This document shows positions 27,763 to 36,226 of a stretch of 43,412 nucleotides of DNA, one piece after another. The translations under genes and the position numbers were made by a program. Position 1 is the first letter of the stretch; every line of letters begins with the position of its first letter. A model generated the notes under the pieces. It saw only the letters and a program-made list of their open reading frames with translations. It ran no database searches and was not told where the DNA came from. The stretch is from Marinobacter sp. AC-23 (GTDB taxonomy: Bacteria; Pseudomonadota; Gammaproteobacteria; Pseudomonadales; Oleiphilaceae), in assembly GCF_001858325.1 (NCBI RefSeq), contig NZ_MBPP01000027.1:1-43412 (forward strand). The letters are read 5' to 3'.

Positions 27763-28137
27763 GTGCTCACATTTACAGAGTATGCGTTGGTTATTTCGCT
27801 TCCAATCGGACTGCTCTCAATATTATTTATTGTGACTGTAGCGTTTCCTAGAATTGCTGAAATTGAACGGCGAATCGGAACTTCGGGCAAACTGATTGAT
27901 ACCGTAAGAGTGTATTTCGGCGGCGGGCCTATTGGCCGATGGATGCGGTCGCTTCATGTGTTTGCTTTTTTTGCGTTCAGGCGAATCCCCGGATACGGGC
28001 CGAAGATTGCTTCGCGTTACGGTGATGAACTCGAACCTCTTCCATTGGGTTTGAAGCTGTGGGTCACTGTGCCGAACGCTGTGTTTTTTCTCGCTGGCAT
28101 CGTGTTCTTTTCGATTGGACTTTCTATGGATTATTGA
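27763..28137 (+). CDS. Putative immunity membrane protein, copy 1
   Basis: 124 aa starting at GTG 27763, six bases after AAGGAG and one base after the effector stop. A frame start at TTG 27745 would overlap the effector and is less likely. Topology: an N-terminal membrane helix (ALVISLPIGLLSILFIVTVA), a basic amphipathic middle with GGGPIGRWMRS and FFAFRRIPGYG, then a C-terminal membrane helix (VTVPNAVFFLAGIVFFSIGL). Three further relatives follow in tandem. Position behind a membrane-targeting toxin and the inner-membrane topology suggest it protects kin cells from the effector. No database family comes to mind. Confidence 0.7.
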   Translation: MLTFTEYALVISLPIGLLSILFIVTVAFPRIAEIERRIGTSGKLIDTVRVYFGGGPIGRWMRSLHVFAFFAFRRIPGYGPKIASRYGDELEPLPLGLKLWVTVPNAVFFLAGIVFFSIGLSMDY

Positions 28138-28173
28138 ATAATGCCACCTTACTTTCGTTATGCCTGAAAAGGA

Positions 28174-28443
28174 ATGATTGCTTCTGCAGAAACGATTTGT
28201 TTATTTAATGGCACCAGTGTGAGCGAGCTTGGTTGGCGATGTGTCATTGGCCTGCGTCGTTATCGGAGACGGAACTGTTGGCCTCGGACGAGTTGCCGCG
28301 TGTCACCCTTAAAAAAAGAGCGGTTTTTGCTCGGAGATCCGGATGTGCCCTTGCCTAGAAGTTGGCAGGCCTGGCGTCTGATACCTGCATTGGCAATGTA
28401 TGGGGTTCGTGCTGCTGTTATGGTGGTCGGAGTTTTCCTTTAG
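28174..28443 (+). pseudogene. Remnant of an immunity-protein paralogue, copy 2
   Basis: Only the C-terminal part (from about 28310 to the TAG at 28441-28443: RFLLGDPDVPLPRSWQAW, then RLIPALAMYG) is clearly homologous to copy 4 (ASLLGDPNVPLPRHWQAW). The N-terminal membrane helix is missing, because the required length would run back into copy 1. A trace of the middle motif (VVIGDGTVGLGR) may be present in another frame at about 28240-28275. The ribosome-like AAAAGGA abuts the ATG with no spacer. I read this as a decayed duplicate, possibly with further missing bases. Confidence 0.6.
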
Positions 28444-28494
28444 CGCTGCCTGGTGATTGGGGAGTCGGGGTTATTCTTTATAAGGCAGCTAAAA

Positions 28495-28884
28495 GTGGTT
28501 GATGCCAGTGTTAGCGTGCTGGAATATTCGATTCTGATTTCACTGGCTCTGTGCTTGTCCTCCGTGATGATTGCGCTAACTGCAGCTTTCGACAAAGTAC
28601 GCCAAATAGAAGATTTAGTTGCGACCCCAGGCAAAGGCCTTGATGAGATACGGCGTGTATGGGGAAATGGCCCGATAGGGAGACTTATGCGCCTTAATTG
28701 GCTGTTCGGTTTTTTTACGCTCCGGTACCTACCCGTTATTGGGCCTCAGATGAAAGCAAGGCTAGGGGATGAGTCGCCACTTGTACCGATTAAGTTAAAG
28801 CTGTGGCTTTTTATCCCGATGAGCATATATCTGCTTTCAGGGGTCTGCTTTTTCGTATTGGGATTTGTTTTAGGGTACGTCTGA
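28495..28884 (+). CDS. Putative immunity membrane protein, copy 3
   Basis: About 129 aa, clearly paralogous to copy 1 along its whole length: shared features are an N-terminal membrane helix (EYSILISLALCLSSVMIALT), the G(N/G)GPIGR(L/W)MR motif, FF(T/A)(L/F)R(Y/R)(L/I)P, a GDE box and a C-terminal membrane helix ending VLGFVLGYV. Start is uncertain: GTG 28495 has AAGG at 9 bp, while GTG 28516 aligns best with the start of copy 1. Intact. Divergence between copies 1 and 3 is far greater than expected of recent duplicates, so they may protect against different toxin variants. Confidence 0.65.
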   Translation: MVDASVSVLEYSILISLALCLSSVMIALTAAFDKVRQIEDLVATPGKGLDEIRRVWGNGPIGRLMRLNWLFGFFTLRYLPVIGPQMKARLGDESPLVPIKLKLWLFIPMSIYLLSGVCFFVLGFVLGYV

Positions 28885-28896
28885 TTGATATTAACT

Positions 28897-29300
28897 ATGC
28901 GCGAAGTTATAACTGACGAAATTATCGTAATCGTGGCATACGTTGCTATCTCAGCCTTTTTTTGGGCCTGATACCTCTACCTATTATTGTCACTATTGGG
29001 TTTCGATACGCAGCTCTGATCGAAGATCGCGTGGCCACTGATTCGGGCGGCATCGAAGCTGCAAGAATGTTTTGGCAGGGACGAGTGATTGGTCGTTTTT
29101 TCAGAAGCAGTAACGTATTTGCTTACCTCGTTCTGCGAAGTTTCCCCGGTTCCTTTTTTAAACAAAGGGCATCTTTGCTTGGGGATCCAAATGTTCCTTT
29201 ACCGAGGCACTGGCAAGCGTGGGTGGTGATACCGGTGCTTTTTCTTTATCTGATGGTTGGGAGCGTACTTATCGCAAGCGCGATTACCAAGATGCTCTGA
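28897..29300 (+). pseudogene. Putative immunity paralogue, copy 4, frameshifted in a T run
   Basis: A frame from ATG 28897 (MREVITDEIIVIVAYVAISA) meets a stop after FFWA. The rest of the protein, LGLIPLPIIVTIGFRYAALI onward to AITKML, is in another frame. The break is at the run of seven T at 28956-28962: an eighth T gives an uninterrupted 134-aa protein with the same layout as copies 1 and 3 (membrane helix, GRVIGRFFRSS middle, LGDPNVPLPRHWQAW, C-terminal membrane helix). So the gene is probably intact in the organism, or was recently inactivated. No clear ribosome site is visible 12 bp after copy 3. Confidence 0.6.
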
Positions 29301-29310
29301 TGATGACTTG

Positions 29311-29688
29311 TCAATTTCTGGACTCAAAGCCCACATCAAACCGCAGCGCCAAACCTGCCAGTCGCTTGTCAAAGGTCCATAGCCGAGCATCGGGTGTGAT
29401 CAATGTGGATGCCAGCAAGGCGATATCTATCAAGCCGCACCCCAAGCCATAGAGCTTTTCCCGCTCAATCAGCGTTCTTATTTCGTCCAGGCTTGCCTGC
29501 GTTGCGGGCTGAAGTAAGCCAATATCACCCAAGGTTTGTTTGCGTGGTGCTGGCGGAGTGCCGCAGGCGAGTTCGGCGACCACCATGGGGTGGGTGAGGG
29601 CCCTGTCAGAGAGTAATAGGTCGGTGAGCACCGTGTTGTGATTGCGGAAGTGATCTACCCAAACCGATGTATCAACCAGTACATTCAT
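29311..29688 (-). CDS. vapC: PIN-domain toxin VapC
   Basis: A 125-aa PIN-domain ribonuclease. The acidic active-site set is complete: D6 (VLVDTSVW), E39 (VVAELACG), D88 (GLIDIALL) and D107 (WTFDKRL). VapC toxins cut tRNA or rRNA and are held inactive by VapB. The gene overlaps vapB by 4 bp, the usual coupled arrangement. It is convergent with the immunity array, its end 10 bp from copy 4. All key residues are present, so it is likely functional. Confidence 0.92.
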   Translation of the reverse strand: MNVLVDTSVWVDHFRNHNTVLTDLLLSDRALTHPMVVAELACGTPPAPRKQTLGDIGLLQPATQASLDEIRTLIEREKLYGLGCGLIDIALLASTLITPDARLWTFDKRLAGLALRFDVGFESRN

Positions 29689-29891
29689 TTCGCTGGAACG
29701 TCCTCATGGTGGCGGGGGATGGCCACCATGTCGGGCGCAGAACCACCCAAGGCCGCCAGACGCTTGGCCGCACGCACTCTTACAAACGTTTTGATGGCTT
29801 CTCGAAAAAGCTCTGCCTTGTCCATGCCAGGGTCAGCCATGTCCAGCGCCTGTTGGTAGAGCTCTTCGTCGATTGTCACGGTGGTGCGCAT
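29685..29891 (-). CDS. vapB: VapB antitoxin
   Basis: A 68-aa protein with an N-terminal ribbon-helix-helix fold (MRTTVTIDEELYQQALDMAD, then ELFREAIKTFVRVRAAKRLA) and a C-terminal tail that should wrap VapC. It carries AGGAGC 6 bp before the ATG and lies directly upstream of vapC with a 4-bp overlap. It probably represses its own promoter in the following 130 bp. Confidence 0.88.
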   Translation of the reverse strand: MRTTVTIDEELYQQALDMADPGMDKAELFREAIKTFVRVRAAKRLAALGGSAPDMVAIPRHHEDVPAK

Positions 29892-30024
29892 GGCAGCTCC
29901 TGATTAGAATTTTGATGACTAGGTGCATCATGTATAGCATCAAGAGGCGGTATGATCAATGAACCGCGAAGTTTCGCCTTTGTGGCCGCGCGCTATCTGT
30001 AAGAGGCAATGAGTGTCAAAAATA

Positions 30025-30059
30025 AAGCCCCTGAGAGCAATAAAGGCTCGCAGGGGCTT
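30025..30059 (-). terminator. Terminator of the glutamine transporter operon
   Basis: AAGCCCCTGAGAGC, a 7-base loop, then GCTCGCAGGGGCTT: a 14-bp stem with one mismatch. Read on the minus strand it is followed by TTATTTTTG, placing it 36 bp after the glnQ stop. The rest of the 203-bp gap between vapB and glnQ shows nothing else clear. Confidence 0.85.
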
Positions 30060-30094
30060 GTTCAAGGCAACGGGCATGTAATGTCAGTAAGCAG

Positions 30095-30841
30095 TCAGTG
30101 CGCCAGCACCCTCGAGAGAAACGCCTGAGTGCGTTCATTCTGCGGGTTATCAAACACGTCGTCCGGTTTGCCTTCTTCCACAATCTGACCTTCGTGAATG
30201 TAGATCACACGGTCGGCCACTTCCCGGGCGAAGCCCATTTCGTGGGTGACCACCATCATGGTCATGCCTTCCTTCGCCAGTTCGCGCATTACGTCTAGCA
30301 CTTCCCCGATCATTTCTGGGTCCAGGGCCGAGGTAGGCTCGTCGAACAGCATCAAGCGCGGTTCCATGGCCAGTGCCCGGGCAATGGCTACGCGCTGTTG
30401 CTGCCCGCCGGAGAGATGAGTGGGGTATTTGTCGGCTTGGCTACCAATGCCCACTCGTTCCAGCAGGCGCTCGGCTGTGGCGTTCGCAACCGTTTGCGGC
30501 GCGTTTTTAACCTTTTGGGGCGCCAGCATGATGTTCTTTTTCACCGTAAGGTGAGGGAACAGGTTGAACTGCTGGAACACCATGCCGACTTCTTTGCGGA
30601 TTTCCGCGAGGGCTTGCTGGTTGCCACCTTTTGGGGCCAGAGCCTGGCCTTCGACTTCCAGGTGCCCGGATTCGAACTCTTCCAGGCCGTTCACGCAACG
30701 AATGAGGGTGGATTTACCAGAGCCACTGGCACCGATAATAACCACTACTTCGCCTTGATTTACGGATAAATCGATATCTTTAAGGACATGCAGTTTGCCG
30801 AAGTACTTGTTCATGCCCTTCATTTGTACAATCTGAGTCAT
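30095..30841 (-). CDS. glnQ: Polar amino acid (glutamine-type) ABC transporter ATPase
   Basis: A 248-aa ABC ATPase of the polar amino acid family. Visible: Walker A GASGSGKS at 38-45, Q loop [12 protein letters not shown], signature LSGGQQQR, Walker [13 protein letters not shown] and the switch histidine in VVTHEMGFA. Overall similarity is to E. coli GlnQ. It powers uptake through the permease and binding protein encoded upstream. The 13-bp gap to glnP suggests one transcript. Confidence 0.92.
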   Translation of the reverse strand: MTQIVQMKGMNKYFGKLHVLKDIDLSVNQGEVVVIIGASGSGKSTLIRCVNGLEEFESGHLEVEGQALAPKGGNQQALAEIRKEVGMVFQQFNLFPHLTVKKNIMLAPQKVKNAPQTVANATAERLLERVGIGSQADKYPTHLSGGQQQRVAIARALAMEPRLMLFDEPTSALDPEMIGEVLDVMRELAKEGMTMMVVTHEMGFAREVADRVIYIHEGQIVEEGKPDDVFDNPQNERTQAFLSRVLAH

Positions 30842-30854
30842 GGGTCAGGTTCCT

Positions 30855-31526
30855 TCAGACAGAGGCCAGTCCGCGCCGTTCAACCAGGCGGAGAATCAGG
30901 GACAGCGAGAGGGTGATGGCCAGATACATAATCGCGACCACAAAATACACCTCAAAGGCGGTGAAGGTGCTGGCAATGTAAACCTGGCCCTGGCGTACGA
31001 GTTCGCCCACGCCAATAACCGAGAACAACGAGGTGTCCTTGATGCTTACAATGGCCTGGTTACCAAGCGGCGGAATCATACGCCGGAAAGCCTGTGGCCA
31101 AATGATCGACCAGAATGTCTGAGTGCGGGAGAGGCCCAGAGAAAGCCCGGCTTCCGCCTGGCCTTTGTCGATGGACTGAACGCCACCACGTACCACTTCA
31201 GAAATGTAAGCGCCTGAGTTCAGCGCAATCGCGGCGATACCCGCAGTAAGAGGGTCGATAGGGCCGCCGATAAGATCAGGCAGCCCGTAGAAGATAAACA
31301 GAACCTGAACAAGAATAGGGGTGCCGCGAAAGATTTCAATATAGGCCGTTGCTGGCCATTTAAGAAACCATTTTTTGTTGATGCTCAGCAGCCCAAAAAT
31401 GATGCCCAAGGCGAAGCCGATAACCAGGCCGCCAAAAGAAATCATTAAAGTGTAGGGTATCCCTTTGATAAGAAAAGGGATGGAGTTGATGGCTGCCTGC
31501 CAGTCAAATTGGAACTGGGAATCCAC
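30855..31526 (-). CDS. glnP: Glutamine-type ABC transporter permease
   Basis: About 223 aa with five membrane segments and the EAA-type loop that docks the ATPase (EAGLSLGLSRTQTFWSIIWP). It aligns with GlnP throughout, including FRGTPILVQVLFIFYGLP and PPLGNQAIVSIKDTSLFSVI. I take GTG 31526 as start (GGAG at about 9 bp, giving VDSQFQFDW like GlnP), since the longer frame to 31571 crosses the intercistronic hairpin. Expression is likely lowered relative to glnH by the hairpin at 31561-31583. Confidence 0.88.
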   Translation of the reverse strand: MDSQFQFDWQAAINSIPFLIKGIPYTLMISFGGLVIGFALGIIFGLLSINKKWFLKWPATAYIEIFRGTPILVQVLFIFYGLPDLIGGPIDPLTAGIAAIALNSGAYISEVVRGGVQSIDKGQAEAGLSLGLSRTQTFWSIIWPQAFRRMIPPLGNQAIVSIKDTSLFSVIGVGELVRQGQVYIASTFTAFEVYFVVAIMYLAITLSLSLILRLVERRGLASV

Positions 31527-31560
31527 AGTGTGCGTCTCCGCAGGGGTTGGAGTCAGAAGT

Positions 31561-31583
31561 CGCCGGGGCACATGGCCCCGGCG
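31561..31583 (-). terminator. Intercistronic hairpin between glnH and glnP
   Basis: CGCCGGGGC, four bases, then GGCCCCGGCG: a very GC-rich stem right after glnH without a T run. A smaller hairpin GGGCC/GGCCC lies at about 31598-31610. Such hairpins stabilise the binding-protein mRNA or partly terminate before the membrane genes. Confidence 0.6.
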
Positions 31584-31618
31584 CTACAAAAGAAACGGGC
31601 CTGGCGGCCCTTCAGCCT

Positions 31619-32377
31619 TTACATGCCTTCTGGCATTGGGCCAAACCACTTTTCATAGATGGTTTTGTAGGTTCCGTCTTCTTTCATTGAGGCGATGGCT
31701 TCGTTAACCTCGTCAACCCACTCACTGCCATTTTTCAACGCAATGCCGTACTGCTGACCTTCGTACAGCTCGCCAACGGTTTTGACTTTGCCTTCACCCT
31801 TGGTGCGGGCAAAGTAGCCAACGTTCGGGGCGTCGTAGAATACAGCGTCTACGGCACCGGACATGAGTGCCATATACATATCTGAACTGCCCGGATACGG
31901 TGTAACGCCGTCGTTTTCATCCAGATTCTTCTTCAGGTAGTCGTAGCTGGTGCTGCCAATCTTGGAGCCGATTTTCAGGCCTTCAAGATCGGATATTTCT
32001 GTAACGTCTTCGTTGTCTTGGCGAATCAGAATCCGAAGACCGGAATCGTAGTATGGGTCAGAGAAATCAACGATTTTTTCACGCTCGTCGGTAATGGTAA
32101 TACCGGCAATGGCGATATCCACGTTGCCTGTTTGCAGGGCAGGGATAATGCCGTTGAAGTCCATGGTGTTGAGGTTGTAATCAAAGCCTGCGCGCTCAGC
32201 GACTTCGGCGATGATTTCCATATCAAACCCGATCATCTCACCGGTTTCCTGGTCCAACATCTCGAACGGAACAAAGCTGGGGTCGGTAGCCACTCGTAGA
32301 GTTTCAGCGCTTACGGTGCCGGCAGCGACGGTAAGTGCCAGGCCGGTTCCTAGTGTTTTCATCCATTTCGTGGTCAT
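31619..32377 (-). CDS. glnH: Glutamine-type periplasmic binding protein
   Basis: A 252-aa periplasmic binding protein with a signal peptide (about 1-24, ending VSAET) and the class 3 fold. Close to GlnH across the ligand site (LRVATDPSFVPFEML, PALQTGNVDIAIAGITITDE, YDSGLRILIRQ) and C-terminus (YKTIYEKWFGPMPEG). Glutamine is the probable ligand; glutamate or another polar amino acid is possible. RBS AAGGAGAAAGC. It is the first gene of the operon, and a palindrome about 55 bp upstream may be a control site. Confidence 0.92.
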   Translation of the reverse strand: MTTKWMKTLGTGLALTVAAGTVSAETLRVATDPSFVPFEMLDQETGEMIGFDMEIIAEVAERAGFDYNLNTMDFNGIIPALQTGNVDIAIAGITITDEREKIVDFSDPYYDSGLRILIRQDNEDVTEISDLEGLKIGSKIGSTSYDYLKKNLDENDGVTPYPGSSDMYMALMSGAVDAVFYDAPNVGYFARTKGEGKVKTVGELYEGQQYGIALKNGSEWVDEVNEAIASMKEDGTYKTIYEKWFGPMPEGM

Positions 32378-32432
32378 GCTTTCTCCTTATCTTTCTTATG
32401 AGGCTCCGTTTGCCTGGTAAGGCAGGCCGGCA

Positions 32433-32457
32433 GGGTCACTGTTGATGACTGTGACCC
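32433..32457. promoter_or_regulatory. Inverted repeat upstream of glnH
   Basis: GGGTCAC and GTGACCC, 7-bp perfect arms around 11 bp, 55-80 bp upstream of the glnH start. It could be an operator for the transporter or a weak terminator for metF, whose stop is 97 bp further on. No regulator can be named. Confidence 0.4.
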
Positions 32458-32553
32458 CCGGGGAGCATTAGTGGAACTGCACACGTACACTTTAGACTAT
32501 TACTCATATGGGCGCAGAAAATCAAATGCTTGGCGCTGAGGGACGATGGAGCC

Positions 32554-33423
32554 TCAGAACGCGATCTTGTCCCGCTCACTAATCCCAAGGTTCTTCCAAA
32601 TGCTGATACTCGGCTCAGCCTGGTTCAGAGTGTAAAAGTGCAACCCCGGCGCCCCGGCTTTTAGCAGCTTCTCACACATCTCGGTGATCACTTCTTCACC
32701 AAACTTTCGGATGCTTACAGTGTCGTCGCCATAGGCTTCCAGCTGCTTGCGAATCCAGCGCGGAATTTCTGCGCCGCACATGTCGGAGAACCGCACCAGG
32801 CTGGAAAAGTTCACGATGGGCATTATGCCCGGCACCACCGGAATGGTTACCCCCAGCTTTTCCAACCGGTCGATGAAATAGAAATAACTCTCCGGGTTAA
32901 AGAAGTACTGAGTAATGGCACTGTTGGCGCCAGCCTCCACCTTGCGGGCGAAGTTTTTCAGATCTTCTTCAGCGTTGCGGGCCTGGGGATGAAACTCCGG
33001 GTAAGCCGCTACTTCCAGATTGAAGTGATCGCCGCTGTGCTCGCGTATGAACGCAACCAGCTCGTTGGCGTAACGCATCTCGCCGGATGCGCCCATGCCC
33101 GAAGGCATGTCACCCCGAAGGGCGACAATCCGGTTGATGCCGTTCTCTTTATACACGTCCAGTAGCTCCGCAATCTCCGCCCGCGTACCACCGACGCAGG
33201 AGAGGTGTGGTGCGGTGGAAATGCCCTGCTTATGCAGGTTGACCACGGTTTCAATGGTGCGGTCCCGGGTGGAACCGCCCGCACCGAAGGTGACCGAGAA
33301 AAAGTCCGGGTTCACCCCGGCAAGCTGATCGCGTACAACCTGGAGTTTTTCCTTGCCCTGGTCGGTCTTGGGCGGAAAAAACTCAAAGCTGAAGCGGCGT
33401 TTGAACTGTTTCTGGGATTGCAT
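32554..33423 (-). CDS. metF: 5,10-methylenetetrahydrofolate reductase
   Basis: A 289-aa flavoprotein that makes methyl-tetrahydrofolate for methionine synthesis. Conserved segments: FSFEFFPPKTDQGKEKL at about 11-27, DFFSVTFGAGGSTRDRTIET, and PGIMPIVNFSSLVRFSDMCG. Length is normal for the bacterial enzyme. It lies 12 bp after ahcY in the same direction, as last gene of the SAM-cycle operon metK-ahcY-metF, and is probably controlled by SahR from the metK promoter. Confidence 0.96.
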   Translation of the reverse strand: MQSQKQFKRRFSFEFFPPKTDQGKEKLQVVRDQLAGVNPDFFSVTFGAGGSTRDRTIETVVNLHKQGISTAPHLSCVGGTRAEIAELLDVYKENGINRIVALRGDMPSGMGASGEMRYANELVAFIREHSGDHFNLEVAAYPEFHPQARNAEEDLKNFARKVEAGANSAITQYFFNPESYFYFIDRLEKLGVTIPVVPGIMPIVNFSSLVRFSDMCGAEIPRWIRKQLEAYGDDTVSIRKFGEEVITEMCEKLLKAGAPGLHFYTLNQAEPSISIWKNLGISERDKIAF

Positions 33424-33435
33424 CTTATTATCCGA

Positions 33436-34809
33436 TCAGTACTTGTAGCTTTCTGGCTTGTACGGGCCTTCGACCGGTACACCAATGTATTGCGCCTGTT
33501 CCGGGGTCATTTTGGTGATCACGCCACCAAAGCCTTCCACCATGGCGCGGGCCACTTCTTCGTCCAGGTGCTTGGGTAGAACCTGAACATACACGCCCTT
33601 GGCTCTGGCTTCTTCCGGCAGGTCTGCGAACTTGCGCTCGAACAGGTGCATTTGTGCCAGAACCTGGTTGGCAAAAGAGCCGTCCATAATTCGTGATGGG
33701 TGACCGGTAGCGTTGCCCAGGTTTACCAGGCGGCCTTCGGAAAGCAAAATCAGGTGGTCGTTAACCGCTTTGTCGCGATAGATCACGTGAACCTGGGGCT
33801 TAACTTCGTCCCATTCCCAGTTTTTGCGCATGAAGGCGGTATCAATTTCGTTATCGAAGTGGCCGATGTTGCACACAACCGCGCCAGACTTCAGAGCCTT
33901 GAGCATGTTCGCATCACACACGTTCATGTTGCCGGTGGTGGTCACCAGAATGTCCGTGTTTTGTAGCAGGGCTCTGTCTACGCTTGCCTCGGTGCCGCTG
34001 TTCACACCGTTAAGGTAAGGAGAAACAACCTCATAGCCGTCCATGCAGGCCTGCATGGCACAGATTGGGTCGGCTTCGGTTACTTTTACAATCATGCCTT
34101 CCTGGCGCAAAGAGGCCGCGGAACCCTTGCCCACATCACCGTAACCGATTACCAGCGCTTTCTTGCCGGCCATCAGGTGGTCCGTGCCACGCTTGATGGC
34201 GTCGTTAAGGCTGTGGCGACAACCGTATTTGTTGTCGTTTTTGGATTTGGTAACGGCATCGTTCACGTTGATGGCCGGGACCTTCAGGGTGCCGTCGCGC
34301 AGCATTTCCTGCAGACGGTGTACGCCGGTGGTGGTTTCTTCAGTCACACCGTGGCAGTTGGCCAGAATTTCCGGGTACTTTTCGTGGAGCAGGGCAGTAA
34401 GGTCGCCGCCGTCGTCCAGAATCATGTTGGGTTCCCAGCCTTCGATATCTGCACCAACCGTGCGCTCCAGGCACCATTCGTATTCTTCGTCGGTTTCGCC
34501 TTTCCACGCAAATACCGGGATGTTCTGGGCTGCGATAGCGGCGGCAGCCTGATCCTGGGTGGAGAAGATGTTGCAGGATGACCAGCGAACGCCTGCGCCC
34601 AGCTCGATCAGTGTTTCGATCAGCACGGCTGTTTGAATGGTCATGTGGATGCAGCCCATGATGTTGGCGCCTTTCAGCGGCTGCTCCGCTTTATACCTGT
34701 TACGCAGGGCCATCAAGGCCGGCATTTCGCCTTCAGCGATGTTGATTTCTTTGCGGCCCCAGCCTGCCAGGGAAATATCGCGGACTTTGAAATCTTCGAA
34801 GTTGCTCAT
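33436..34809 (-). CDS. ahcY: S-adenosylhomocysteine hydrolase
   Basis: A 457-aa NAD-dependent enzyme that splits S-adenosylhomocysteine into homocysteine and adenosine, relieving inhibition of methyltransferases. Seen: the substrate region [20 protein letters not shown], the NAD fold [14 protein letters not shown], and the C-terminal [12 protein letters not shown], whose lysine and tyrosine reach into the partner's NAD site. A complete protein, 62 bp downstream of metK. Confidence 0.97.
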   Translation of the reverse strand: MSNFEDFKVRDISLAGWGRKEINIAEGEMPALMALRNRYKAEQPLKGANIMGCIHMTIQTAVLIETLIELGAGVRWSSCNIFSTQDQAAAAIAAQNIPVFAWKGETDEEYEWCLERTVGADIEGWEPNMILDDGGDLTALLHEKYPEILANCHGVTEETTTGVHRLQEMLRDGTLKVPAINVNDAVTKSKNDNKYGCRHSLNDAIKRGTDHLMAGKKALVIGYGDVGKGSAASLRQEGMIVKVTEADPICAMQACMDGYEVVSPYLNGVNSGTEASVDRALLQNTDILVTTTGNMNVCDANMLKALKSGAVVCNIGHFDNEIDTAFMRKNWEWDEVKPQVHVIYRDKAVNDHLILLSEGRLVNLGNATGHPSRIMDGSFANQVLAQMHLFERKFADLPEEARAKGVYVQVLPKHLDEEVARAMVEGFGGVITKMTPEQAQYIGVPVEGPYKPESYKY

Positions 34810-34871
34810 TCAGGTGTTCTCCAATTCGTTCTGGTTTGGCGATTGAAATCATCAATACGCCCGAAAATTAG

Positions 34872-36062
34872 TTAGACGCCAGCGGCATCTTTAAGCGCGG
34901 CGGCGCGATCCGTCTTTTCCCACGGGAAGGTGGTGAAGGTCTTGTCGCCAACGGTTATTTCTTGTGGCTCGCGGCCGAAGTGGCCGTATGCTGCTGTGGC
35001 CCGGTACATGGGGTGCAGCAAATCAAGCATGTTGGTGATGGCGTATGGGCGCAGATCGAAGTGCTGGCGTACCAGTTCGATGATCTTGTCGTCGCCAATC
35101 CTGCCGGTGCCAAAGGTGTTTACAGAGATGGACGTTGGCTGTGCCACGCCAATGGCGTAAGAAACCTGAATCTCACACTTGTCGGCCAGGCCTGCAGCAA
35201 CGATGTTCTTGGCAACGTAGCGGCCTGCGTAGGCAGCCGAACGGTCAACCTTTGAGGGGTCTTTGCCCGAGAACGCACCGCCACCGTGGCGGGCCATGCC
35301 GCCGTAGGTGTCTACGATGATTTTACGGCCGGTAAGGCCGCAATCGCCCACCGGGCCACCGATAACGAATTTGCCGGTAGGGTTAACGTGAAACTGTGTG
35401 CCTTTATGCAGCAGCTCTGCAGGCAGTACGTTTTTCACGATCAGTTCCATTACCGCTTCTTTCAGGTCGGCCTGGGTAACGTCTGGATCGTGCTGTGTTG
35501 AAAGCACAACGGCGTCAATGCCCACAACCTGGCCGTTTTCGTAGCGGCAGGTTACCTGGCTTTTTGCGTCCGGGCGCAGCCACGGCAGAATGCCGTTTTT
35601 GCGGGCTTCGGCCTGGCGCTCCATCAGGCGGTGGGCGAAGGTGATAGGTGCAGGCATCAGCACTTCGGTTTCGTTGCTGGCGTAGCCGAACATCAGGCCT
35701 TGGTCGCCGGCGCCTTGGTCTTCTGGCTTCTGGCGGTCAACGCCCTGGGCGATTTCCACAGACTGCTTGCCAATAATATTGATGATGCCGCAGGTGTCGG
35801 CATCGAAGCCTACGTCTGAGGAGGTGTAGCCCACGTCTTTGATCACACCGCGAACCAGGTCTTCCAGATCTACCCACGCGCTGGTGGTGATTTCACCCCC
35901 TACGATGGCCACACCGGTTTTCACCATGGTTTCACAGGCCACGCGGGCGTGTGGGTCTTCTGCCAAAATGGAATCCAGAACCGCATCGGAGATCTGGTCG
36001 GCCAGTTTATCCGGGTGGCCTTCAGAGACCGATTCGGAGGTGAACACACTGTAGTCAGACAT
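34872..36062 (-). CDS. metK: S-adenosylmethionine synthetase
   Basis: A 396-aa enzyme making SAM from methionine and ATP. The N-terminal [20 protein letters not shown], the loop [16 protein letters not shown] and [19 protein letters not shown] are all intact. A strong ribosome site AAAGGAG precedes the start. It is the first gene of metK-ahcY-metF. The 164 bp upstream, to sahR, hold two palindromes, one identical to that in front of sahR, so metK is the main SahR target here. Confidence 0.97.
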   Translation of the reverse strand: MSDYSVFTSESVSEGHPDKLADQISDAVLDSILAEDPHARVACETMVKTGVAIVGGEITTSAWVDLEDLVRGVIKDVGYTSSDVGFDADTCGIINIIGKQSVEIAQGVDRQKPEDQGAGDQGLMFGYASNETEVLMPAPITFAHRLMERQAEARKNGILPWLRPDAKSQVTCRYENGQVVGIDAVVLSTQHDPDVTQADLKEAVMELIVKNVLPAELLHKGTQFHVNPTGKFVIGGPVGDCGLTGRKIIVDTYGGMARHGGGAFSGKDPSKVDRSAAYAGRYVAKNIVAAGLADKCEIQVSYAIGVAQPTSISVNTFGTGRIGDDKIIELVRQHFDLRPYAITNMLDLLHPMYRATAAYGHFGREPQEITVGDKTFTTFPWEKTDRAAALKDAAGV

Positions 36063-36153
36063 AGGTTTGCTCCTTTGTGAGCGTTTTAAAATCTAGCCAG
36101 TAGCGCTTGGGTGTTAAAGGCACCGGCGACATTGTTTTTTAAGTTGATCGTGA

Positions 36154-36171
36154 GTAGGTACTACTACCTAC
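36154..36171. repeat. Second palindrome next to the metK SahR site
   Basis: GTAGGTACTACTACCTAC: perfect 7-bp arms GTAGGTA/TACCTAC around 4 bp, three bases from the SahR-type operator. It is not a copy of that operator. It may be another regulator's site or an mRNA hairpin in the metK leader. Confidence 0.45.
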
Positions 36172-36174
36172 GCA

Positions 36175-36194
36175 ATATCAAAGTTTTTTGATAT
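36175..36194. promoter_or_regulatory. SahR-type operator upstream of metK
   Basis: ATATCAAAGTTTTTTGATAT: 8-bp arms ATATCAAA/TTTGATAT around 4 bp. The identical 20 bases occur before sahR at 37274-37293 and, as far as I could see, nowhere else in the window. It lies 113 bp before the metK start. Confidence 0.8.
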
Positions 36195-36226
36195 GCCCGT
36201 GCAGGGCTTGGTGTATCCGGGTTCGG

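Noticed and set aside
36063..36226. SAM riboswitch upstream of metK
   Set aside because: I could not find a SAM-I or SAM-II type core; the protein operator explains the structure better.
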